Made by a program: the position numbers and the translations under genes
Shown here: piece by piece, positions 1 through 4,864 of the stretch
Layout of the letters: every line of letters begins with the position of its first letter
Position numbering within the stretch: position 1 is the first letter of the stretch
From: a bacterium
GTDB lineage: Bacteria; Latescibacterota; UBA2968
Length of the DNA: 6,564 nucleotides
Assembly: GCA_027296045.1 (NCBI GenBank)
Contig: JAPUJS010000212.1
Coordinates: 1-6,564 of the forward strand
Reading direction: 5' to 3'
The notes under the pieces: model-generated
What the model was told of the DNA's origin: nothing
Seen by the model: only the letters and a program-made list of their open reading frames with translations
Databases searched by the model: none

Positions 1-2
1 GG

Positions 3-1610
3 CTGATTGCCGGCGTGGTTTTTTTTAGCGTACGATTGTGCGGGATGGGTCCAAAGACCACCGGACTTGTCACGATTGGTGCCCTGTGGTTATATGCTCT
101 GGTGACAAATCTTCCGCCTTCTGTGATTCGAGCAGCGACGATGGGAAGTCTGATCTTGATGGGAAAGATGGGAGAGCGGGAAGGCGATGCTTTTAATTCG
201 CTTGGGGTTGCCGGATGGGTGATGCTCATTTTTCGTCCCCGAGACCTGTTTGATCCGGGATTTCAACTTTCGTTTGTAGCCACCGCCGGGATTCTGGGTT
301 TTTATCCGCCCATCCGAAACTGGTTCCCCGATCGAGGACAGGTTTGGGAAAAATGGGTTTTCGCCCCACTGGCTGTTTCGTTGGCTGCCCAGGTGACAAC
401 CACGCCCCTGGTGGTTGTTTATTTCGGCCAGATTTCTCTGGTTGGTCTGGCGGCCAATCTGGTTGTGGTACCCCTGATGGGGGTGGCGATAGGTCTGGGC
501 TTGCTGACAGTGGTGGCGTTTGTTGTTTTTGAGCCGATCGCAACCGTGTTCAATGGAACGAATTGGGCGGTGTTGAACCTGGGCATCTGGGTCGCTGAGT
601 GTATGGCACGGCCTGGATGGGCAGCGGTTTGGGTGGCGCGGCCTCCGTGGACAGCCTGGGGGATATATGGCTGTGTCTTGCTTCTGATCCTGCCCCATGT
701 GTGGGCTTCTCGACTTGGCAATCGTTTGGTTCTGTTCATTTTTGTGTTGGCCAACATGTGGGTCTGGGGCGGGATTGTGAATCGGAAGCCCCTGCTCGAG
801 ATTTATGTTCTGGATGTGGGGCAGGGGGATGCCATTTTTATCCGTTTTCCCAACGATCGGACCATGCTGGTTGATGGGGGCCTTCGGGCAAAGGGATTGG
901 ACATGGGGGCGCGGGTTTTGGTGCCGTTTCTGAGGTCCCAGGGGATTCGAAAGGTAGATGTGGTCGTCGCTTCCCATCCCCATGCCGATCATATTGGCGG
1001 GTTGGTGACCGTTCTGGAGGCGTTTAACGTGGGGTGGTATCTGGATTCAGGACAGCCGTATGGGTCCTGGACTTCCCGTCGAATACAAGCACTGGTTTCG
1101 TCTGGTAGCGTCCAGGCCTATGCTGTTTCGGCAGGTGATAGCCTGGTTGGATTGGGAGGGGTGGGGGCTCTGGTTTTACATCCAACATCCGAGTATGTTT
1201 CCAAAGAGGAAGAAGCCCCGCATGGGTTGAACAACGGTTCCGTCGTCCTTCGATTGACCTATCAGGGGTTTGCAATCTTGCTTACAGGAGATATTGAGCA
1301 CGAAACCGATGGCTCCCTGATCGCGTGGGGAGACCGGTTGAAGGCCGATGTGCTGAAGGCCGCACACCATGGGTCTCGCACTTCCTCCACGGCCCCATTC
1401 ATGGCGGCTGTAGACCCCAAAGTGGTTGTTATTTCGTGTGGGGTTAGGAATAAATTTGGTCATCCATCTCCGGAAGTGTTGCATCGATACACGGAAACCG
1501 GGCTGGCCATTTTCAGGACCGATCAAATGGGCGCAATTCGTCTTGTGATTGACCGGAGGGCGTTGCAGGTGACGTCCTGGTTGGGGAGGGCCAATTTTGT
1601 CTTGCCCTAA
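3..1610 (+). CDS. comEC: ComEC/Rec2 family competence DNA-uptake channel protein, 5'-truncated by the window edge
   Basis: Inner-membrane protein that in the known family carries single-stranded DNA into the cytoplasm during natural transformation. The frame is open to base 3, so the GTG at 15 is probably internal and the N-terminal part (OB-like domain and first membrane helices) lies outside. Residues are counted from that GTG. The end of the Competence domain is seen at about 15-250: PPSVIRAA near 34-41, the LFDPGFQLSF signature near 78-87, then several hydrophobic helices. A metallo-beta-lactamase-like domain follows from about 260: VLDVGQGDA 265-273, the HPHADH metal motif 321-326, LTGD 423-426, HHGS 451-454 and GHP 482-484. 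All the usual MBL ligand motifs are present, so this domain looks intact. The gene ends in TAA; a hairpin terminator lies 147 nt downstream. It converges on the - strand operon. Family assignment is firm; whether the organism is competent cannot be told from this. Confidence 0.93.
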   Translation: MIAGVVFFSVRLCGMGPKTTGLVTIGALWLYALVTNLPPSVIRAATMGSLILMGKMGEREGDAFNSLGVAGWVMLIFRPRDLFDPGFQLSFVATAGILGFYPPIRNWFPDRGQVWEKWVFAPLAVSLAAQVTTTPLVVVYFGQISLVGLAANLVVVPLMGVAIGLGLLTVVAFVVFEPIATVFNGTNWAVLNLGIWVAECMARPGWAAVWVARPPWTAWGIYGCVLLLILPHVWASRLGNRLVLFIFVLANMWVWGGIVNRKPLLEIYVLDVGQGDAIFIRFPNDRTMLVDGGLRAKGLDMGARVLVPFLRSQGIRKVDVVVASHPHADHIGGLVTVLEAFNVGWYLDSGQPYGSWTSRRIQALVSSGSVQAYAVSAGDSLVGLGGVGALVLHPTSEYVSKEEEAPHGLNNGSVVLRLTYQGFAILLTGDIEHETDGSLIAWGDRLKADVLKAAHHGSRTSSTAPFMAAVDPKVVVISCGVRNKFGHPSPEVLHRYTETGLAIFRTDQMGAIRLVIDRRALQVTSWLGRANFVLP

Positions 1611-1668
1611 TGCTTAGGTTTAGGTGATTACAGACGTTTAACACCCACTTGGGGGATTGTGTGCTGTG

Positions 1669-1737
1669 ATGCCCAAGCCGCTCCGGTTGGTCGAGTTAAA
1701 AGAAAGGGTCGAACAGGTTCTGGGAACGCTTGATTGA
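1669..1737 (+). other. Very short ORF (22 aa) between comEC and its terminator; doubtful
   Basis: An ATG at 1669 opens a 22-residue frame, MPKPLRLVELKERVEQVLGT followed by LD, which would form a charged amphipathic helix. It lies in the comEC transcript, 58 nt after the comEC stop and 19 nt before the terminator hairpin. The only purine-rich tract upstream (GGGGG at 1651-1655) is about 13 nt from the ATG, which is far for a ribosome binding site. I do not recognise the peptide. It could be a chance frame in the 3' UTR, or the remnant of a lost gene. Nothing else is visible in 1611-1756 apart from a TTAGGT doublet at 1614-1625. Confidence 0.15.
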
Positions 1738-1756
1738 CGCCGATAGGGCTTCGAAA

Positions 1757-1800
1757 AAAAGAAAAACGCGACCTGAAAAATAAGGTCGCGTTTTTCTTTT
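1757..1800. terminator. Bidirectional intrinsic terminator, 18-bp perfect hairpin
   Basis: The arm at 1757-1774 (AAAAGAAAAACGCGACCT) is exactly complementary to 1783-1800, around an 8-nt loop. The GC core ACGCGACCT/AGGTCGCGT is flanked by a T-rich tract on the + strand (TTTTTCTTTT, 1791-1800). On the - strand the matching tract TTTTTCTTTTTTT ends near 1754. It can therefore stop comEC transcription from the left, and any - strand transcript coming from the intergenic region on the right. It is the only strong + strand terminator after comEC. Confidence 0.9.
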
Positions 1801-1810
1801 GAGAGGGTGG

Positions 1811-2185
1811 ACAGAGACGCTGTAGACCGTCTGTTCAGTCAGACTGGGATGCATCGAAAAAGAATGTACATTTCCTGATGTGTGGTCAGTTCCACAGCAT
1901 TATCTCCCCCGGTAATGCTGCGGTTTAACCTTCAGGGAACCATACTCTTCCTCCCGGACCAGACTGTTGAATGAGGTCAGGCGGCCTCTATCCACCCAAA
2001 ATTTGGGTATGGCAGAGAGAAGAGGCCGGACATAGATCGAAAGAGATCTATACGTACTCAGGCGATCCACTCAAGAGCCTATTTTGATGAGCGTCGCCTT
2101 CTATAAGAACAGATATTGAAAGGGAGTTACACTGCCGGAGAGACAATTCAGACCCCAGGGTAGAAGGACAGAAGCGGGGTCCGCT
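1811..2185 (-). other. Hairpin-dense intergenic block: candidate structured RNA or decayed element
   Basis: No intact gene is seen here, but perfect or near-perfect inverted repeats follow one another. They are: 1811-1834 (ACAG-AG-ACG pairing with CGTCTGT); 1836-1846 (CAGTC-A-GACTG); 1895-1902 with 1913-1920 (CAGCATTA/TAATGCTG, loop holding a G5 run on the - strand); 1982-1989 with 2021-2028 (CGGCCTCT/AGAGGCCG) enclosing 1994-2008 (ACCCAAA-A-TTTGGGT); 2032-2038 with 2045-2051 (ATAGATC/GATCTAT); 2061-2065 with 2094-2098 (GGCGA/TCGCC); and 2151-2156 with 2176-2181 (GACCCC/GGGGTC). The strand is inferred from the - strand promoter upstream at 2352-2380. I did not find tmRNA, RNase P, SRP or tRNA signatures. 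Alternatively this is an eroded mobile or coding sequence; see the separate entry on short frames. Confidence 0.4.
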
Positions 2186-2233
2186 GGAGGTTGAAAAAAA
2201 GAAATTTGGGAGCATCTTCGACTGCCTTTCCAT
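1839..2233 (-). pseudogene. Possible decayed coding region, protein-like segments in three - strand frames
   Basis: Three short - strand stretches read like protein but lie in different frames. First, an ATG at 2233, preceded by a GGGGGGAGGG tract, runs 61 codons to a TAG at 2048 and ends in LLSGSPEYV. Second, a frame from GTG at 2070 runs 56 codons to TAA at 1900 and contains FWVDRGRL and REEEYGSLKVKPQHYRG. Third, a frame reaching TGA at 1839 contains DNAVELTTHQEMYILFR. The second and third would join directly if the five-G run at 1906-1910 had one G fewer. I do not recognise the product. The same bases form many perfect hairpins, so an RNA gene or chance reading is just as possible; confidence is low. 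Confidence 0.2.
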
Positions 2234-2345
2234 TCCCTCCCCCCTGGGCACCTGTGGTGCCCAGCAAAGAAAGGCGGAGCCTTCCCAAAATAAAAAACCC
2301 CCGTTAGAACAACGAGAACAAAGCACCTCAAAGTGCACGAAGCAC
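2194..2345 (-). ncRNA. Candidate small RNA (about 150 nt) with its own promoter and terminator-like end
   Basis: A near-consensus promoter at 2352-2380 would start transcription near 2345. The first 55 nt or so carry the 9-nt degenerate repeats and appear unpaired. Next comes a nested rod: TTTGGGA/TCCCAAA (2283-2289 with 2205-2211), GCCTTTC/GAAAGGC (2269-2275 with 2224-2230, extendable by one G-U and one G-C pair), and a tip of nine perfect pairs CTGGGCACC/GGTGCCCAG (2256-2264 with 2244-2252) around a 3-nt loop. The last arm runs straight into TTTC and seven T residues on the - strand (2194-2204), which fits an intrinsic terminator. If this end leaks, the RNA could continue to the bidirectional terminator near 1757, giving about 590 nt. 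It matches no RNA family I know; a 6S-like rod was considered but the conserved features are not evident. Confidence 0.4.
2205..2289. repeat. Nested three-part inverted repeat forming a long rod
   Basis: Pairs of arms nest inside each other: 2205-2211 with 2283-2289 (7 bp), 2224-2230 with 2269-2275 (7 bp), and 2244-2252 with 2256-2264 (9 bp, loop TGT on the + strand). The internal loops are asymmetric; on the - strand the segment after the tip is the purine tract GGGGGGAGGGAAT. This is the structural core of the candidate small RNA. Confidence 0.7.
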
Positions 2346-2351
2346 ACGTAG
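2306..2351. repeat. Five degenerate tandem copies of a 9-nt unit
   Basis: Consecutive units read AGAACAACG, AGAACAAAG, CACCTCAAAG (one base longer), TGCACGAAG and CACACGTAG, sharing a core like ACNAAG. They abut the -10 box of the - strand promoter and most of them would lie at the 5' end of its transcript. Because the period is three codons, the - strand reads as a three-residue pattern (FVH FEV LCS RCS), which explains the open frame there without implying a protein. Confidence 0.55.
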
Positions 2352-2380
2352 AATATATACGGCGGTAATGGGGGAGTCAA
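2352..2380 (-). promoter_or_regulatory. Near-consensus sigma70 promoter on the - strand
   Basis: On the - strand TTGACT (2380-2375) and TATATT (2357-2352) are separated by exactly 17 nt; each box has one mismatch to consensus. The expected start is near 2345. No protein gene in the window is positioned to use it: accA and its operon lie upstream and end at a terminator about 77 nt before the -35 box. It therefore most likely drives the candidate small RNA. Confidence 0.7.
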
Positions 2381-2440
2381 GGGTTTATTTTGGGAAAAAG
2401 GTTAGTAAAAACGCGGGGTTTGAACTAAAGTCTTGAAACT

Positions 2441-2455
2441 AAAGCGCATCGCTTT
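2441..2455. repeat. Small hairpin after the accA terminator
   Basis: AAAGCG-CAT-CGCTTT forms a 6-bp stem with a 3-nt loop, directly beyond the T-run of the operon terminator in the - direction. It could act as a backup transcript end or be incidental. A short direct repeat, GAACTAAAG (2422-2430) and GAAACTAAAG (2435-2444), overlaps it. Nothing else is seen between here and the -35 box at 2380. Confidence 0.4.
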
Positions 2456-2456
2456 T

Positions 2457-2489
2457 AAAAAAAAAATTCGGGGGCAATCCGGCACCCGA
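2457..2489 (-). terminator. Intrinsic terminator of the alaC-argJ-aat-accA operon
   Basis: On the - strand TCGGGTGC (2489-2482), loop CGGATT and GCCCCCGA (2475-2468) form an 8-bp stem with one mismatch. It is followed by A and ten T residues (2466-2457). It lies 156 nt after the accA stop, so the operon has a moderately long 3' untranslated region. No comparable T-run follows on the + strand side, so it is directional. Confidence 0.85.
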
Positions 2490-2520
2490 GTTTACATTTT
2501 GGCCATGAAAATTGTTGGAA

Positions 2521-2538
2521 ATTTTGTGCACACAAAAT
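2521..2538. repeat. Palindrome in the accA 3' untranslated region
   Basis: ATTTTGTG-CA-CACAAAAT is a perfect inverted repeat with 8-bp arms and a 2-nt centre. As DNA it has the shape of a dimeric regulator operator, but it lies downstream of accA and no gene start follows it. As RNA it would be an AU-rich hairpin with too small a loop unless the inner pairs open. Function unknown. Confidence 0.35.
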
Positions 2539-2583
2539 ACATCAATGTGAGACAACAGGTTAGTGAGGAAATTGATCTCCGAG

Positions 2584-2608
2584 AGCATGCTGGAGCATCG
2601 AGATGCTC
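2584..2608. repeat. Iterated GAGCATS/GATGCTC palindromes downstream of accA
   Basis: AGCATGCT (2584-2591) is an exact palindrome and is followed at once by GAGCATC-GA-GATGCTC (2593-2608), a 7-bp inverted repeat. The shared GAGCAT core lets alternative stems form. It lies in the 3' untranslated region of the accA operon, without a T-run on the - strand. A further weak stem, AAACAG/CTGTTT (2610-2625), ends in T residues in the + direction. Confidence 0.4.
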
Positions 2609-2645
2609 GAAACAGTGGTCTGTTTTTTGCAGAAGGTCTGTCGGC

Positions 2646-3605
2646 TCAATCTTCCCAGACTCCCATTTGGCAGAATTTTTCAACGCGCTGATGGATCAAC
2701 TCATCCGTTGATAGGGCCGTCAACTCCTGGAGGGCATCCTGGATGGCCTCCTTGAGGTTCCTGGCGGACTCCTCAAAATTTCGGTGGGCCCCCCCAAAGG
2801 GTTCGGGCACGATACGATCGATGATACCCAGTTCCAGAAGGTCGTCGGCTGTGATCTTCATCGCCCGGGCGGCTTCTTCTTTTTTGTCGCGGCTGCGCCA
2901 TAAGATCAGCGAGCACCCTTCGGGGTTGATGACAGAATACCAGGCGTTTTCGAGCATGAGAATGCGATCTCCCACACCAATGCCCAGGGCACCTCCACTG
3001 GCCCCTTCGCCGATGATGGCGACGATGATGGGGGTTGGAAGTCTGGACATTTCCATGAGGTTTCTGGCAATGGCTTCCGACACACTTCTCTCTTCCGATC
3101 CCAACCCAGGGAATGCCCCCGGGGTGTCGATCAAGCAGAGCACCGGACGCTTGAACTTGGCTGCTAATTTCATCAATCGCAACGCCTTTCGATAGCCTTC
3201 GGGGTGGGCAAGGCCAAAGTTTCGGTGCAAGTTTTCTTTGGTGTTGCGGCCCTTTTGAAGCCCGATGACCATCATGCCCGTATTGTTAAACCCACCGAGG
3301 CCGCCGACCATGGCCGGGTCGTCTCTGAAATACCGGTCTCCGTGAAGCTCGGTGAAATCGGACAGCATTAGATGGATATAGTCGAGTGTGTAGGGACGCT
3401 GAGGGTGTCGGGCAAGCTGGTATTTTTGCCAGCTGGTCAGGTTCGCATAGGTCTGTTGTTCCAGGGTCCGTTTTTTTTCGTTTAATGTGTTCAAGGCCTC
3501 GGTCATGTCCTGGTTTTCGGCCTCGGCCTGGGTCTTCATTTCTTCGATCTTGGCTTCCAGATCGGCAATCGGTTGTTCAAAGTCCAGATAGATTCGTTTG
3601 CTCAT
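2646..3605 (-). CDS. accA: Acetyl-CoA carboxylase carboxyltransferase subunit alpha
   Basis: Cytoplasmic subunit that, with AccD, forms the carboxyltransferase of acetyl-CoA carboxylase: it moves the carboxyl group from biotin on AccB to acetyl-CoA, giving malonyl-CoA for fatty acid synthesis. At 319 residues it has the full usual length. An N-terminal helical part (about 1-55) contains LDFEQPIADLEAKI, followed by RPYTLDYI near 70-77 and HGDRYFRDDPAMVGG 88-102. The crotonase-like core follows: GRNTKENLHRNFG 119-131, DTPGAFPG 160-167, SEAIARNL 176-183, GEGASGGALGIGVGD 199-213, YSVINPEGCSLILW 223-236 and PEPFGGAHRN 267-276. The start overlaps the upstream aminotransferase stop as ATGA and has no clear Shine-Dalgarno sequence, so coupled translation is likely. 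It is last in the operon. accD is not in the window, so the two subunits are not adjacent here. Function is secure. Confidence 0.97.
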   Translation of the reverse strand: MSKRIYLDFEQPIADLEAKIEEMKTQAEAENQDMTEALNTLNEKKRTLEQQTYANLTSWQKYQLARHPQRPYTLDYIHLMLSDFTELHGDRYFRDDPAMVGGLGGFNNTGMMVIGLQKGRNTKENLHRNFGLAHPEGYRKALRLMKLAAKFKRPVLCLIDTPGAFPGLGSEERSVSEAIARNLMEMSRLPTPIIVAIIGEGASGGALGIGVGDRILMLENAWYSVINPEGCSLILWRSRDKKEEAARAMKITADDLLELGIIDRIVPEPFGGAHRNFEESARNLKEAIQDALQELTALSTDELIHQRVEKFCQMGVWED

Positions 3606-4864
3606 AAGTTGGGTCGGCCTTCGTAAAGGGGAGAGAGGGCTTGCTCGATTTGGTCGAGGGCTTGTTGAATCTGATCGATCCTGGCTGCATAAGAAAAACG
3701 GATGTAATTGGGGGCACCAAAGCCGCTGCCAGGTACACCGGCAACCCGGGCCTTGTCGAGCAGGAAGTCGTTCAGGTCCAGATCGTTAGAAATCTGTCGG
3801 TCCCCGGAGGATTTTCCGAAATAGGCGGAGATGTCCGGGAAGACGTAAAAGGCGCCAGCGGGTTTGGAGCAGGTGATTCCCGGAATGGCCTGGAGGCGTT
3901 CGACCATCAGGTCCCTGCGTTTGCAAAAGGTCTGACGCATGTGTTCGACACTTTCTTGGGGGCCTGTTAAGGCTTCGAGGGCGGCATACTGGGAGATGGA
4001 GCAGGTATTGGTGGTTTCCTGGCTCTGGATTTTGGCCATCAAGCGAATGAGGTCGGGCGGACCGGCCCCATAACCAACTCGCCAGCCGGTCATTGCATAG
4101 GCTTTGGAGAGACCATTCACGACCAGGGTCCGTTCCTGGAGGCCAGGGTAGCTGGCAATCGAGATGTGAATCTCATCATCATAGATTAGCTTTTCGTAAA
4201 TCTCGTCGGAAATGACGTAGATGCCTGCATCGGCTATGACTCTGGCCAGATCCTGGAGTTCGGATTCGGAATAGACGGCCCCGGTCGGATTGCAGGGGCT
4301 GTTGAAGAGGACCAATTTGGTTTTTGGGGTCAGGGCTTTTTGTAGTTGCTCTGCAGTCATTCGAAAGCCCGAAGCAGCATCGGTTTCGACAATGACTGGA
4401 TGGCCATCCATCAGGCGGACCTGGTCGGTGTAGCTGACCCAGTAGGGGGCAGGGATGATGGCTTCGTCGCCCGGATTGATGAGGACCACGATGGCGTCAA
4501 AGATAGTTTGTTTGGCCCCACAGGTGACAATGATCTGGTCGGTATTGTACGACAGTCCGTTGTCGCGGTGAAACTTATTACAAATGGCCTCTTTGAGTTC
4601 GGGAATTCCGGAAGCCGGCATGGTGTATTTGGTTTTGCCCGATGCAATGGCCTGGATGGCGGCGTCTTTGATGTTCTGGGGGGTGTCGAAGTCCGGTTCG
4701 CCAGCAACGAGCGAGATGAGGTCCACGCCCTGACGCTTGAGTTCACCTGCCCGGACAAAGGCGGTTCCGGTGGCCGATTCGTGGATGTTTAAGGCGCGGT
4801 TGGAGAAGGGTGTGGTAGACAAGGGCTCTGTATCCGTGGGAGTGTCACGTGGTGTATTCCGCAT
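3602..4864 (-). CDS. Class I (Ib) PLP-dependent aminotransferase, aspartate or aspartate/prephenate type
   Basis: Fold-type I transaminase, probably converting aspartate and 2-oxoglutarate to oxaloacetate and glutamate. Some subgroup Ib members also transaminate prephenate, and the sequence does not settle this. Visible features: SLVAGEPDFDTP 51-62, KYTMPASGIPELKEAI 79-94, cofactor-phosphate loop CGAKQ 115-119, PYW 140-142, SPCNPTG 189-195, ISDEIY 218-223 with PLP-binding Asp220, the Schiff-base lysine Lys254 in GLSKAYAMTGWRVGYG, and substrate-carboxylate Arg389 in YIRFSYA. Length is 420 residues against roughly 390-400 for the family; the excess is an N-terminal tail of about 15-20 residues (MRNTPRDTPTDTEPL). 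The ATG start overlaps argJ by 20 nt and lacks a good ribosome site. The only downstream in-frame alternative is TTG at 4822, which would give 406 residues and leave a 22-nt gap. It overlaps accA by 4 nt. Confidence 0.93.
   Translation of the reverse strand: MRNTPRDTPTDTEPLSTTPFSNRALNIHESATGTAFVRAGELKRQGVDLISLVAGEPDFDTPQNIKDAAIQAIASGKTKYTMPASGIPELKEAICNKFHRDNGLSYNTDQIIVTCGAKQTIFDAIVVLINPGDEAIIPAPYWVSYTDQVRLMDGHPVIVETDAASGFRMTAEQLQKALTPKTKLVLFNSPCNPTGAVYSESELQDLARVIADAGIYVISDEIYEKLIYDDEIHISIASYPGLQERTLVVNGLSKAYAMTGWRVGYGAGPPDLIRLMAKIQSQETTNTCSISQYAALEALTGPQESVEHMRQTFCKRRDLMVERLQAIPGITCSKPAGAFYVFPDISAYFGKSSGDRQISNDLDLNDFLLDKARVAGVPGSGFGAPNYIRFSYAARIDQIQQALDQIEQALSPLYEGRPNL

Larger units (their letters stand above)
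2282..2396. repeat. Inverted-repeat (MITE-like) unit enclosing a promoter and 9-nt repeats
   Basis: The left arm TTCCCAAAATAAAAAACCC (2282-2300) matches the reverse complement of GGGTTTATTTTGGGAA (2381-2396), apart from three extra A residues. A second, inner pair is CCCCCGTTA (2298-2306) with TAATGGGGG (2366-2374), one G-T pair aside. The unit is 115 bp and encloses five 9-nt repeats and the -10 and -35 boxes of a - strand promoter. Its right part lies upstream of the start site and is not transcribed, so the symmetry is a DNA feature rather than one RNA hairpin. No target-site duplication is evident at the edges. It could be a small non-autonomous mobile element or a palindromic regulatory region. 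Confidence 0.5.

Noticed and set aside
90..992. 300-codon - strand open frame opposite comEC
   Set aside because: Rich in His, Pro, Gln and Arg with no domain; this is the expected antisense shadow of a hydrophobic membrane protein.
2048..2380. 110-codon - strand frame starting at 2380
   Set aside because: Its ATG-less upstream part lies on the promoter boxes and the 9-nt repeats, so the first third cannot be translated from the predicted transcript. Only the part after ATG 2233 is kept, as a doubtful segment.
1801..2400. Known housekeeping RNAs (tRNA, tmRNA, RNase P RNA, SRP RNA, 6S RNA)
   Set aside because: Read on both strands for the conserved words of each family (for example TTCGANTCC-CCA ends, GAGGAAAGTCC, the SRP GGAAGGAAGC loop); none was found.
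2433..2461. + strand promoter-like pair TTGAAA-17 nt-TAAAAA
   Set aside because: The -10 match is poor and consists of the A-run of the operon terminator; no gene follows on the + strand.
2610..2628. + strand terminator-like AAACAG/CTGTTT hairpin with T residues
   Set aside because: The stem is only 6 bp with two G-C pairs, and no + strand gene directly upstream needs it.
2433..2711. 92-codon + strand frame entering the 3' end of accA
   Set aside because: It starts across the operon terminator, has no ribosome site, and its last 66 nt are antisense to accA. No recognisable domain.
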